Shown piece after piece: positions 11,681 through 22,823 of a DNA stretch of 64,000 nucleotides. The stretch is from positions 3,410,001 through 3,474,000 of the forward strand of contig QCXZ01000064.1 of assembly GCA_025024175.1 (NCBI GenBank). The letters are read 5' to 3'. A program made the translations under genes and the position numbers. The notes below the pieces were generated by a model that ran no database searches, was not told the DNA's origin, and saw only the letters and a list, made by a program, of their open reading frames with translations. Each line of letters starts with the position of its first letter. Within the stretch, counting starts at the first letter, position 1. The DNA is from Rhyzopertha dominica (taxonomy: Eukaryota > Arthropoda > Insecta > Coleoptera > Bostrichidae).

Positions 11681-13838
11681 AAGTGGAGTTTTGATATGAC
11701 ATACATTGAAGTAACCAGGTATGCCATCTTCAAATTTCTGTATTTTATTCATGTTGCCTCTCAAAATGTTTAGTTTATATTTCGTATCGGTTTTGGGAAT
11801 GGGGCATATTTGCGACGTTCGAGGGGGTAGGTTCTTAAGTGGACGAGAAACAGATGCGCTTCAGTTTCAGTGTGTTCCTTCAACTGTTCACAGGTTAGTA
11901 CTGTTACAATTTTTAATTTTTATTGTTTGTTTCCTTTTTTCAATCACATTATGTAATTAGTTTTAAACAAGCACCACTGTCGTCCAATCAACGCAGTTGT
12001 TTAACTCAAACTGTTCTGTTAATTAATTAATTAGGATACCTGCTGTATTTGGAGTCAATGGTAACATTGCAAGCTATGCTGCTGTTGTAGTCTTTTTTTT
12101 AACTATTTATGTCATTTTCTTAACTGTGTTCTCGCATTCTATGATTAGCTGTATCCACGCAGCAATAGTTATACGTGATGCTTGNAAGTGTGATGTTAGA
12201 GCCTTGATGCATGAACTAATATTTTCTTCTGTGCTGGGCAAACATCTGGTAAAAGAAAAACCAAGATTTTTGCACCAAACCATTCAACTATATAGCTGAG
12301 TTGCCTCCCGCATGGGACCTCAGTACCTGCTGATCATAGTCGGCTATGCTAACAAAAATCTCTTCAGTTTTGAATCTTGAAAGTGAAAGTGATATCGAAC
12401 ACAGATCTAGAATTATTGGCAGTCCATTCATTGTTTTAAATAACAATTTTTAGCAGCATTGCTAAAATTTGTTAACCCTCCAAATTTGATCTTGTTTAGT
12501 AATAAATTAGTTGTTTTGAGATTGTTTCGTATTATTTATGATTACATCAAATCTCCCTATTTACGTGAGTAACCAGTGCATGGAAGGTAGGTTTAATTAA
12601 AATAACACAACGTAGGTAGGTACTAGAAGATCACATTTCAATCTAAATCTCTACGAACCTGGGTATGTTACATTACAACATTATGCAAATATCAAAGCCT
12701 TCTTCACTTTATTTAATAAATGCTAATTAATATTTACTCTAAATAAGAACAAAAATTGCTACAAAAAGCAAGAAATAATTAAATTCATGCAAGAAAGACT
12801 TTTAAATATGAGAAAACTACAAGGCAACAGCTAATAAAAATCATTTTTAGTTTGGTTATAAACATTGCGTTTGCATCAATATTATTAATGTACATGACGC
12901 AGAAGATTTTTCTGATAGTAGAATTGATCTCTAATCTATATATTTAGATGTAGTATGTATTTATACATAATACCGTTTTTTTGTAATCAACGAATAATAC
13001 TGTTATATATTTATTTAGGTAGTNCATATTTGATAAGACCAATAGCAACACTGGATGTTCCACTATTTCGTATGGTTTTTTTTTTAAGAAAACAATCGTA
13101 GGTATCATAACGTTGAATCTGACTACTTATTTNATAAAGCATCGTAACATAAACACATTTAGTTTTAACTAAAGGTACTATCGAGTCAAATACACTCTCC
13201 TATAATGTTAAATTGTTTGAAGTTAAGATAACAACGTTAACAATACGTTCTATAAATATCCAGCTTTACCCAGCTGGCTTTTCTACAACAAAAGCGTGAA
13301 TTTCGAAATTACATTAGCCAGCACTAATTTCTCAATCATCCCACAAAGCAACGCAATCGAATTTTTTCATGGAAATTACACGAATCATTTTCCGGGACAG
13401 TGCTTTATTTTCTCATCAACAGAGGGTCTGCCTTTTAATTTCAGTTATGGCCCACAAAATTAGCTGTATTAATATAATTTAGGTACCGTTAATAATGCGA
13501 CTGCTCTCAGGACGAAAGTTCAAACATTGAATTTACATATTTTACGCAGATACGTGTAGCCTCTAAAAATACTCACGTAGTTTAAAGCAGGGTGTTTTAA
13601 TTTTAAATCCTGCTACAGGTTAAAGAAATAGCAAACACCTACAATAAATTATTATATGGTTAGAGAAAAGAGATTTTCGTATTTATCAATCGGAAGTATG
13701 CACATTTCATGCATATTCTTTGTCAAAACAACGTTTTCTTGATTTGAAGATAAATGTAAAATTTTTAAAGAAGTACAAAAATATGCATTATTGTCATTTA
13801 CAAATGGACTATTTGCAACCCCTTTCTTCAAAAGCTAC
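11681..13838. other. No gene recognised
   Basis: This stretch is AT-rich with short frames only. A small palindromic CCAGCTTTACCCAGCTGG lies near 13260. Several isolated N bases fall here. Confidence 0.4.
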
Positions 13839-13846
13839 AGTAATGT

Positions 13847-14906
13847 ATAATTTTTTTATTCTTTTTGTATTATTCCTGAATGTGGTGTTCCTCAGGGTTC
13901 TAATCTGAGTCCGCTTCTCTTTCTACTGTTCATTAATGATATCTTTGAATCAATATCATCGAGTGCCTTATTATATGGAAATGACTTAAAGATTTACAGT
14001 ACTGTCAAAAATGAGACGGATGCTAAGGCCTTATAAAATGATTTGGTAAGAGTCTCTGGTTGGTGGCGTTGTCACGAGATGGCACTAAATATTAACAAGT
14101 GTAAGACTACATCTTTCACCAAGAGAGTTTCTCCAATTCTGTATGAGTACACTATCGATAAAAACGTCTTAATGCGTGTAGTGACCATTAAAGATCTTGT
14201 GGTTATCTTGGATTCCAGGCTGACTTATACTGCCGATATTATAAACAGAACTTCGGAGTCTCTCAAGACACTGGGTTTTGTGATCAGAAATTGTAGGTCG
14301 TTTACTAAAGTTAAATCTATATCTACGCTGTATATAGCCCTAGTTCGATCTATTGGAGACTGTTCCTTAATCTGGGGTACGATGTATGCTGTGGATAAGA
14401 TTGCTGTAGAAAGGGTTCAGAGACGCTGTTTAAAATTTGTTCATATGAAAACTTTTGGAACTTATCCTGTGCGAGGCGCCGATCATGCTAGACTCCTGAA
14501 CAGTGTTGGATTTAGAAGTCTAGAGAGCAGAAGGCGCTATGCGGCCGTTACGTTTTTGTACAAGATTTGGCATAATCAGATTGATGCGCCTGACCTACTA
14601 CATAAACTTAATATGGTAGTACCCCGTATGCAATCGCGGCAAAACTTTGTCTTTTTTTCTGCAACGAGCTCGAACCAACTTATTATACACTTCGCCTGTA
14701 TATAAAATGTGCCAATGCTTTAACGCCATTTCTCACGTATGTGATATAAATTGTTGTACGCTGACGCATGTTGTAGAAGTGGTGACGAATTTCTACAACT
14801 AGTTATGGTTATTTTTTTGTATGTAATACCTAAATTTTTATTGTCCTTTATATGGATACATCTGTTGGACGAATAAATTATTATTATTAATATTATTATT
14901 ATTATT
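13847..14906 (+). mobile_element. 5'-truncated non-LTR retrotransposon with 8-bp target duplication
   Basis: The insert begins inside the RT domain and ends in a TAT/TTA-rich tail (14878-14906). AGTAATGT occurs immediately outside both ends (13839-13846 and 14907-14914), which is a target-site duplication of a kind made by target-primed reverse transcription. The 5' truncation, the tail and the duplication together fix both boundaries. Confidence 0.8.
13874..14705 (+). pseudogene. Non-LTR retrotransposon reverse transcriptase, C-terminal part
   Basis: The frame opens with RT motif B (ECGVPQGSNLSPLLF), runs through FINDI and a damaged motif C (LLYGNDLKIY, where the family has YADDLKI), and then hits one in-frame TAA at about 14034. 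From 14043 it continues for 220 codons through the thumb (LNINKCK, LGFVIRNCRSF, VERVQRR) and a C-terminal region. Loss of the first aspartate of the YADD box plus the stop codon and missing fingers make it inactive. The type is that of jockey/CR1-like elements, and the clade cannot be fixed without a tree. The start at 14043 uses TTG and is not a real start; it is simply the first codon after the stop. Confidence 0.8.
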
Positions 14907-14914
14907 AGTAATGT

Positions 14915-15509
14915 CGCGTTTTCCCCACAGCTCCAATTCCGCTATATTACTGATATTAATAGCATAAGTTTAAGGGTTTAATATAACAAGTCATATGTTT
15001 ATAACATTTTATACTTTTACAAGCATTCCCCACATAATTTTAAACGAATCTTACTTCATTAAGTAGCAAACTAAATAAGCATCAATAAGCTTTATAAGAT
15101 TTGCCCTTATGTGGTCTTAAAGTTACTATACAATATCCTCCCAAATGATCATTTTATCGTTTGAGAAGGTTAAATGAAGCCACTTTAGTGATAAAGTTCT
15201 CACATATTAAATGGACAAATTAGAAACAATCCATCAGAACCAAAAAATATACTTTACTTACCTACTAGTTGTGGAATTAACACTAGTATTCGATCTTGAT
15301 CTCCTATTTATAATTGAATCCCCACAGTTGACCACACCTCCTTTGTTCGTGATACTGAATGTCCTTAGCCTATACAGGTCATCGCTTAGCCTGGGGTTGT
15401 ACGCCTTTTCCGGCAAAGAACAAACCCGTGGACGTATATGATCTGGAACTAAAACAAGAGGAAGTTGATCAATCAGTGACAACCAACACAGAAGCATAAA
15501 AACAGTATA
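14915..15509. other. No gene recognised
   Basis: Two overlapping antisense frames (15211-15441 and 15258-15572) show no domain. The stretch is AT-rich up to the transposon end at 15510. Confidence 0.4.
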
Positions 15510-15730
15510 AGGTATGCCCCATAAGTTTTGGCACAAATTTATTGATTCTGACACAGGAAACGTGAGATGCAATCTCGAGTTGCTTTGGAAACAAAAGTTC
15601 CATAGTGATCTATCAACAAACTGACAGTGTTAGTTTTATATTGAAAGCGTCGATATGTCATGCAAATTAGGGCAAAAGTACCTATAACTTAGTTGGACAA
15701 GTTGTTCGTCTATTCCAACGTCAAAATATA
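15510..15730 (+). mobile_element. 5' fragment of a DD37E Tc1-like transposon
   Basis: The end reads GGTATGCCCCATAAGTTTTGGCACAA. It aligns with the terminus of the intact DD37E element at 27722 and is preceded by TA. The leader shares GGCTTTGGAAACAAAA with that copy. The start of the transposase follows (ATGTCATGCAAATT...), with one frameshift before the LVGQVVRLF helix. The element breaks off at about 15730, where a different transposon joins it. Confidence 0.7.
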
Positions 15731-15732
15731 TC

Positions 15733-16946
15733 CCTTTAAGTAAATTCGGTATTGTAAAACAAATTTTATTTTTGAAAAATGTTTATTCAATAACATTAAT
15801 GTAATAAATGCTCAAAATGTCACCATCCGCTGTTTTTACAAGCTTGAATTCGTGCCCAAAACGATCTTTTAACGTGCATTAACATTTCTGGAGTGATGGA
15901 TCTACATGCATCACGTATTTTATTTTCCAAATGTTCTACACTTTCAATTGGTGTTTGGTATACTTGCTCTTTTACCATTCCCTACAGAAAAAAATCCAAA
16001 GGAGTAAGGTCCGGGCTTTTCGGTGGTCAAGGATTAATTGAATCAAAATGATTTCGCACGATTCTGATAATGATGATAATGCGCAGGTGCCCCATCTTGT
16101 TGGAACCATAAATAAAATGTTTCTTAAAAAATTTACATAAGTATTGCCGTTTAAACTATCGCGAAAAATATAAGGCCCAACAATTTGATTCCCCAATTTT
16201 CTGCACCAGGCATTCGTCGGGTAGATAGTTTGAAAATGTCCTTCTCGAATCCAACGTGGATTTTCTTGCGCATAATAATGCATGTCATGTTTGTTAACTC
16301 CACCATTATTAGAAAATCTTGCTTCATCTGAGAAGCAAATGTTATAAAATCTCACATTCAAATTTTGGTGTTCCCGAAAAAAGTTACAAAAAGCCAGTCT
16401 TTTAGGATAATCTGTCTCCTTTAAGGCCTGAACCAATTGCAAGTGATACGGATGGAATTGATTGCCTTTAATTATTCGGTGTACTGAAGGCAGACCGGTT
16501 GCTCTTGGGACTACCCTTTGACTATTATGAGGATTTTCATCAATCATTTCCAATACTCTAATTTCATTGTCAGGGCCTGTTGCTGTTCTTTCTCTTGACT
16601 TTTTCAGTGGTGGCCAGTTTGTCCTTAAAGTTAATTCAAGTCTCTTGAAAATTGTATCGGCAGGAGCTCTTCTATTTGGAAAACGTCTGTATAAACGGGC
16701 AGCAGCTGAAGCATTTTTCTTGCATTCAACATTAAATCAAAATCGTATCTGTTTTTTCATCATTTGAATACATTTTGACTTTTAATAAATACAGTGACAG
16801 GGCCATAGCGCATAGCCGTCAAGGATTCCCAATTTATTTTTAAAATAATACCATTATGTAGAATAACCATGTTGGCTATGAGAATGTATTTTGGGTTATA
16901 TTTTTAATTTCGTCAGGGTCATTATCATTCGTGAAACATCCTGTAT
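15733..16946 (-). pseudogene. DUF4817-type DDE transposon, minus-strand copy, 3' end truncated
   Basis: This is the same family as the full-length copy at 53942-55388. On the minus strand it starts with the terminus CATACAGGATGTTTCACGAA (16946 downward) and shows the N-terminal helix region (RRFPNRRAPADTIF, then ERTATGPDNE). A frame of 193 codons then covers EMIDENPH, LAFCNFFREHQN and the first catalytic block CFSDEARFSNNGG. A deletion removes the second aspartate block (only VPTRWGT remains in the wrong frame), and the C-terminal block PDLTPLDFF.G is shifted. The sequence ends at about 15733 without its second terminal repeat. Frameshifts and the internal deletion make it inactive. Confidence 0.8.
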
Positions 16947-17449
16947 GTGACAGTATAATAATCAGTCTGCAAGACAACAGTGACAGTTAAAGTGACTTTA
17001 GTTCCGATATTGAACATTTCTTGTGACAATGTATAGAGCATATTTTTTCCTTTTCCATTCTTATATCTGTCAATGTAATATAAATTTGCGTGAAATAAGG
17101 TGTAAGTTAAACTAAACTAAATAATTTTATATTGATAAGAAGTGTTAAAATCGCTCATTCTTCTTCCACTAAAAATTCCTGAAAGCGGATATATATCCAA
17201 AAATCAAAGTTCCCGACAAGTCTTCCGCATGAAACGGTCTTTCATCCCTTTTTGTGCCCACACAGAGATTGGGGGCTTAAAACAAATCCGAGAGTTTTCG
17301 CACTGGATTTCCCCACAGTTCCCGTAATAAGGAAAGTTCTGAATACTTCCTCTGCATGTCAGTACCATACGGTAGAATTCTTGGAGAATTCCTTAATTTT
17401 ACCGGTTTACCAGCGAATGCTTCTGGTAAAAATATGGCAGTTTTATTTT
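16947..17449. other. No gene recognised
   Basis: Two overlapping plus-strand frames (17142-17327 and 17252-17479) have no domain support. No repeat boundary is seen. Confidence 0.4.
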
Positions 17450-17479
17450 AAAAAGTTTCAGACAAAAACGACCTTATAA

Positions 17480-17651
17480 TATACCCATAAATCAGTAAGC
17501 CTTTATCTGTAAACAGCGTCAAAAGATTGGTATTTTTTAACTTTTCAGACTTTGTTGCATCATTAACCCGAATGCTAAAAGATCTTCCTGTTTGCCCAAC
17601 TGCAAAAGCATGCCATTGGGCAAACTGGAAACATACATTTCTGTATTGCAA
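17480..17651 (-). pseudogene. Penelope-like element GIY-YIG endonuclease fragment
   Basis: The minus strand reads AVGQTGRSFSIRVNDATKSEKLKNTN. This fits the core of the PLE GIY-YIG nuclease, where Y.GQTGR is followed by F..R...H. The catalytic arginine of the GQTGR block is visible. The second tyrosine of the motif and the downstream glutamate are not. It is a different PLE family from the copies at 18-21.8 and 48.4-50.7 kb, which read GQTKRK. Confidence 0.6.
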
Positions 17652-18003
17652 TATAAATACAATGTCAGTCTAAAGTATGGAATGAGACGCTTATTTCCGT
17701 AAATATGAGCCTTAGAGCAAAATTATTTTAACAGAGCTATTTTTGTTAATTTTTCACTTCATGGACTACTTTCTTGTATGTCAACTCGTTTCCATGGGAG
17801 AGTAATAATAATAGCAATTTTTGCTTATTTGTACTGGTCTACTAGATTGTCATTTGTAATTTTCTGTTTGATTGCGGCATTCTTTTGTCATTGTCTTTTG
17901 CAGCCTCGGGAAAGCGGCTGAACGTTGGCATGAATAAAACAATCTAGACCTAACGGGCGGTAATTTTGTTTGTTCCAACCCCAAAAACTGTTTCCCTTAT
18001 TTA
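17652..18003. other. No gene recognised
   Basis: AT-rich DNA upstream of the truncated 5' border of the PLE copy that begins at about 18004. No domain or repeat end is seen. Confidence 0.4.
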
Positions 18004-18188
18004 ATACGAAAAATTATCCTGAGACCCAATCTCTAAAATTTCCAAAATTACTAATGATCCTAGGGAAACTTCAAATCTCTTTTTTAACTGTTTCCGATAT
18101 AAAACTAATGTCCCGTTAAGACCTATAGTTAATACGACTGGCAGTCCTTGTTACAGATTGGCAAAATTTTGTGCTAACTATTTAAAAC

Positions 18189-19267
18189 CAAGGATGGCAT
18201 GATTTAAAAAAAAGTTTAAAACACAATCTTTTAAACTTGTTTAAAACAACGCTTCTGTTTAAAACCTTGTTTAAAACAAATGTTTAAATCATTTGTTTTA
18301 AACAGTGTTTTTTACTAATGTTTTAAACAGTGTTTTTTAACTAATATTTTAGGTGATTCACTAATTATTATTATTAGGCTCGTTTACCCTCCACAAATAG
18401 ATAAACAGGATTATTATAGTAATTACATATCTACATAATGTCACCTTACACTTGCATGAATTGAATTCAAAACCAGACAAAGTTTTTTATCGATACAACA
18501 GTTATAGAAATTAATAATAAACTTAACATTTTTCTGTAGCTATAAATTACAAACATTTTAAAACAACAAATAAAAATCTTAACCTTATCAGAACATAAAA
18601 ATTTGTATTTCTGGTCCAATACAACAAAACAATAAGTAAGACGTTCATTCAACACTTACTAGATAATTATATATTTAGCATAATAGAACAAATAGTTATC
18701 GGAACTTGGGAATATAAAAAACGATAAACAAGAAATAATATATTTTTACTAGTGCAAGCATATCTTTTTTGCACTTCTTGCATCGAGCTTGCATTGTACT
18801 ATTTTGCACCTTAATTTTGTCGAAGTAATTCCACCCTGCATTATTTCTCCTACTGGTCATTGTAATTGTTGAACTTTAAAGGTCGGTTCCTATTCTCTTT
18901 GTTAAAGTTGATATTAGCTAAAATCCACCCAGTAACCAGTATGTGATTGGTCTGGCTTTTAAGAACAGGGTTGATTTTCGCTTAAAATAGAAATGAAAAA
19001 CCGGCTTGACAAATGTCAACGGGCAATCGTAGTCACCTAGGGATTTTTAGACAACTGCTACGCTTTGAGTCATCTACTCGTATTTATTTTCACTAATACA
19101 CATAGTAATTTGCATGGAGTGCATGTTTAAAACAGTGTTTAAAACGTTTTAAACATGTTTTTTAACTAAGTAAAAAAACATGTTTAAAACAGTTTAAACA
19201 TGATTAAATTAAAAAAACTGTTTGTTTTCTTTAATTTAAAAAAAAAAGATATTTTTTGCCAACCCTG
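18189..19267. mobile_element. Non-autonomous hAT-like element with 8-bp target duplication
   Basis: The termini are CAAGGATGGCATG on the left and, read inward on the other strand, CAGGGTTGGCAAA on the right, a form typical of hAT elements. TTTAAAAC flanks both ends (18181-18188 and 19268-19275). The uninterrupted PLE copy at 49111 has TTTATAAC once at the same point, which serves as an empty site. About 180 bp inside the left end and 80 bp inside the right end carry many GTTTAAAAC and GTTTTAAAC words, like the subterminal transposase-binding repeats of hAT elements. No transposase is encoded in the 1079 bp. The minus-strand frame at 18467-18655 has no domain. Confidence 0.85.
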
Positions 19268-19721
19268 TTTAAAACCTTATGGAGGAAATACCAGTAGTTT
19301 CATTAAGAATTTTTCAGACTTTATTGACGCTATAAAAGGTTTAATTATTTCAGAAGTTTATATTTTAGTTAGTTTTGACGTGATTTCTTTATTTACGAAA
19401 GTACCCATACTTGAAGTGATAGATATAATCAAATCCAAACTTAATAGAGATCCCTTGGGTGATGCTATTGCCAGATATCCGACAACTGTTTAAAATTAAC
19501 TTATTTCTTATGGAACAGTAGTATTTATAAACAAAAATCATTGTGCAATGGATTCACCTATGTCCTACAGTAGCCAATTTGTTTATGGAAAATTTTGTGG
19601 AGGTATTGAACAGCAGTTTTCAGTTTTAGCCAAAATGTTGGTATAAGTATATATGTAAATGATTTGTCCCCACGGTATAGAAGAGCTAGGTAGGTTTCTA
19701 AATCATTTGAACAGTCAAAAT

Positions 19722-21128
19722 GGATCCGAGTGACGTGGAGAGGAGCTTCGGTACCATTAAGAGCGGAGCTATGGGGTTGGATGGCATTTCACTTAATATG
19801 CTTAAATTAGTATTTTTTCGTTTGTTAAATCAAATAACATTTATTATCAATACATGTATAATTTCTTCACATTTTCCCATAGCGTGGAAACAAGCTCGTG
19901 TGGTTGCATTACCTAAAACGGCCGATCCCATCGAGTTTTCTCAACTTCGGCCGGTGAGTGTACTGCCCACCATATCAAACGAACGAATTTTATTTAATCA
20001 GTTGAAACAATCAGTCAGGATTTAGAGAACATCACAGCTCCACAACTGCACTTGTCCACATAGGAAACGAAATCTGTGGTTCGATAGACGATAACAAATT
20101 GATGTGTTTGGTACTGCTGGATTATGCACGAGCTTTTGATACCCTGGATCATAAGATACTCTGCAATAAACTAAGATATTTTGGTATGGATTCAGATTCT
20201 GTCTGCTTAGTAAATAGTTTCTTGTGTAACCGTACTCAGAGAGTTGCAATAAACAATGTTTGGTCGGAACCTCTGGAATTGAAGCAGGGTGTACCGCAGG
20301 GGTCACTTTTGGGGCCGTTATTATTTTCAATATATATTTCAGACTTTTGGGAAGCTATGTCTTATTGCAAAGTGCATCATTATGCTGACGATACACAAAT
20401 TTGGTATAGTTTTAGTGAAACTGAAGTATCTGAGGCTTGCGATGCAATAAATTGTGATCTAGGTAAGCTCTATAGCATCTCCCAGGCACATAAATTAAGT
20501 CTAAATGCAAATAAGTCGGCGATTATGCTATTTGGCCGTGGAAAGGCTCGTGAAACTGTAAAACCTACTATCGACTTTAAAATTCATGGTTCCAAGATAG
20601 GCCTTGCCGCCTTGTGGAAGAACTTGGGTCTGTATATCGACGAGAACTTTAGATTTTCTACCCATGTAAATAATCTCACGATTGTCATAGGGTGACGTTG
20701 TGTATGGACCGACTCTGCTTAATAGGGATGCAAACCGGTTACAAAGAACACAAAACTCGTGTTTTAGATTTGCATTTGGGATTAGCAAGTATGAGCAAGG
20801 AGTTTCAGCGATAACTGCCAATACAAAAAATCTTAAGCTTGATCGTCTTCGTTCTTATCACTTACTCTGTATGGCCCACAAAGTGATCATGAATCGATCT
20901 CCTGTTTACGTTCTTGACAAGCTCAATTGCCTTCACACTAATGCTACTGCTGCCCGGACTTTGCGACACCTCGGATTGTTGCGTATACCGCATCATAAAA
21001 CTGCCTTTTATGAACGGTCATTTGCTTATCAAGCCCCCCTTCTCTATAACAAAATTCCACGACAAATAAAAAATTGTTCGTTAAGAAACTTCAAAAAGCG
21101 TTTGAAGGAATACATACTAACAGCTTAA
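19722..21128 (+). pseudogene. Non-LTR retrotransposon reverse transcriptase (frameshifted)
   Basis: The frames follow each other through a complete RT order: fingers (WKQARVVALPKTADP, then FSQLRPVSVLPT), QSGFREHHS, motif A (LVLLDYARAFDTLDH), motif B (KQGVPQGSLLGPLLFSIYIS), motif C (HHYADDTQIWYSF), the LSLNANKS thumb block, and a C-terminal domain (RLQRTQNSCFRFAFG ... RLKEYILTA, ending at 21128). The catalytic aspartates of motifs A and C are intact. Breaks fall at about 20005-20011 (missing residues and frame change) and about 20690-20700 (deletion with frameshift). The endonuclease and ORF1 are missing because the copy is 5'-truncated. The YADDTQ box and the short ATT tail suit a jockey/CR1/I-type element. 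Confidence 0.8.
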
Positions 21129-21378
21129 TGCCTGTTATCTCTTCTAGTATCTATAAATAACCGATTGTATCTTTTTATTTTTTTTATATTTTTGTTTTGT
21201 AACTCTTTAGCTGTAAGTTATTATAAATTAGTTTAGTTATTTAATCTTCATCCTGCTAAATTCATTTACACAGGTTATAGTGAAAAACAGCATTAGGCTG
21301 ACACCTCGCCTATAATATTTCTTGCATGTGTAATCTATGTTACCACTGTAACAAAATGAAATAAAGACGATTATTATT
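19722..21378 (+). mobile_element. Truncated non-LTR retrotransposon inserted in the PLE
   Basis: The insert interrupts the PLE after CAGTCAAAAT, and the PLE resumes as AAAATCCTGAC. AAAAT (19717-19721 and 21379-21383) is therefore the target duplication. The 3' end is AATAAAGACGATTATTATT, a polyadenylation-like word followed by a short ATT tail. The 5' end lies inside ORF2, so reverse transcription stopped early. The uninterrupted PLE copy at 49574 shows the unfilled site (CAGTCAAAATCCTAACAC). Confidence 0.85.
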
Positions 21379-21830
21379 AAAATCCTGACATAAAATTTAC
21401 TATGGTGATAGAAAGTATTTTACAGAAAACCAGCACGCGGACAGATATTTACATGCTACATCTCACCACCCTCCCACTCAAAAGAATAGTCTTAAAAGGA
21501 CGTTATTTGTTCGTGCACAAAGAATCTGAGACGAAAGTTCTTTACAATATATATTTTAGTTGTTGATCGTACGTATAATAAATTAGATAAACTTTTAAGT
21601 TGTACTAAAGATAAAGCACATTTAGAAAGTGAAGGTGTTTACAAAATTACTTGTTCTTGCTGCAACTGTTACATAGATCAAATTAAAAGAAAAGTAGGTA
21701 CGCGTTTGAAAGAACACATACGTGCTACTCGGCTGCAACAGATAGATAAATCTTCTGCAGCTGAACACTCATATTTGACTAAACACATGAGTGCCTTTAA
21801 TAAAACAAAAAATTTTCATGAACATATGGC

Positions 21831-22137
21831 GTCTTAAATAAATGCAAATGACTTTTCAGATGTTTTAGAACTTCATGGTTTTTTAACTTTACGTTTTATA
21901 ACATTATGGTGTCTAAATCTCAGGCAGAAGAACTATACTGATAATAATTCGTCGATGTGCTTTAAACTTTCTGTATATTTGGAAATGCAATGTAAAATTT
22001 GTCACTGACTTCCAATGACCTTCAAGAATTTTATGAATTTCAACGCACTGTCACAAAAATTACCAAAAATTGCTATACGGTTTACCAAAAATGTCTACTG
22101 ACTGTCAAGGATTGCCAAAGAATTGGTTCGTTATGCT
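21831..22137. other. No gene recognised
   Basis: A 61-codon frame at 21999 has no domain. The segment separates the PLE from the first copy of the FLYWCH/Mutator-like family. Confidence 0.4.
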
Positions 22138-22790
22138 ATGGATGGGCGCATTATAGTTGGGCCAAAAACTTTATCGCTCTTTAATCTGCCATTGAGTTGG
22201 GCCAGAAGGATGCGGACGGTGGATTATGAAACTCCCGCTGATAGTTATCGATAACGTATCTTTATCAGATCCTGCTACCTGATACTACTTAGAAAAGTAG
22301 GTAATTTAAACGCAAACATTTTGTGCCAGTGGACCCAATAGATCACGAAACACAATTAAGATGGGTGGGACTTATTTGAAAAATGTAAAATATTATTGGA
22401 CACTTGTCCATAATGTCCTAAAAAATTTGTTAAAGAGGGTGGTTACCTGCTGAAATGAGTTTATAAATTCTGAAACGCAAGTCAAATTAAACAGTTTTAC
22501 TAAAATTTCTAGCGCACATTCATACCGGCGAAATGGAAGTTGTATTCATGCATAGTGAAAAAGGCAAAAAACTGTTGGTGGTGAATAACTACAAGTTTTG
22601 CATCGCAAACGTGCTGAAAAACGGAACTGTGCGTTGGAGGTGTACAAATAAAACATCGAAATGTCCCGCAAAAATCTACACGTCGGCTGGCAATGAGATC
22701 TTGGACTCCGAATTATCTCACAATCACAAAGAAGACATAAACCTGCACAGGCAGATTGTCAACAACAGTGTGAAAAGGAAAGCTCTCTTC
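22138..22790 (+). mobile_element. FLYWCH/Mutator-like (MULE) family copy 1, truncated
   Basis: The left part (22138-22330, GGGCGCATTATAGTTGGGCC, GATGCGGACGGTGG, TATCGATAACG) matches 29018-29140. The right part (22290-22790) matches 30985-31475. Homology stops at about 22790 in the middle of the protein. Positions 22143-22156 are the paralogous empty site for the DD37E insertion at 27722. Confidence 0.7.
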
Positions 22791-22823
22791 CTTCTTTATC
22801 TAACAAGTCATGAAGTTACATAA
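22533..22823 (+). pseudogene. FLYWCH zinc-finger domain of a Mutator-like transposase
   Basis: The protein begins MEVVFMHSEKGKKLLV and has the FLYWCH pattern: NNYKFCIAN (aromatic block), VRWRCTNKTSKCPAKI (tryptophan and the two cysteines), then LSHNHKE (two histidines). Spacing suits a C2H2 FLYWCH finger of about 60 residues at positions 15-70. In insects this domain commonly precedes a MULE-type transposase and probably binds the element ends. Here the frame leaves homology after about residue 86 and stops at 96, so the catalytic part is lost. The copy at 31257 lacks 13 residues that this one keeps. Confidence 0.75.

Larger units (their letters stand above)
18004..21830 (+). mobile_element. 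Penelope-like element split by two later insertions
   Basis: Three blocks in the same order and strand match the uninterrupted copy at 48.9-50.2 kb: 18004-18188 (RT fingers, GLRPIVNT-type block), 19276-19721 (KPYGGNTSSFIKNF, LVSFDVISLFTKVP, then CAMDSPM and NRFLNHLN) and 21384-21830 (HHPP, SEGVYKITCSCC, HIRATRLQQ of the GIY-YIG domain). Motif A keeps its aspartate (SFDV). The RT motif C and part of the linker are degraded, and the GIY-YIG region has lost about 150 bases relative to the other copy. The 5' end is truncated at about 18004 and no terminal repeat is seen. Inserts at 18189-19267 and 19722-21378 post-date it. Confidence 0.85.

Noticed and set aside
15211..15572. Antisense pair of 76- and 104-codon frames
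   Set aside because: They overlap on opposite strands, show no motif, and the second runs into a transposon terminus.
17142..17479. Two overlapping plus-strand frames
   Set aside because: Composition is random, there is no domain, and no relation to the neighbouring PLE fragment.
19200..19268. Start codon of the frame at 19200 as a PLE protein start
   Set aside because: The first part lies inside the hAT-like element. Only the sequence after 19276 is PLE, so the start is an artefact of insertion.
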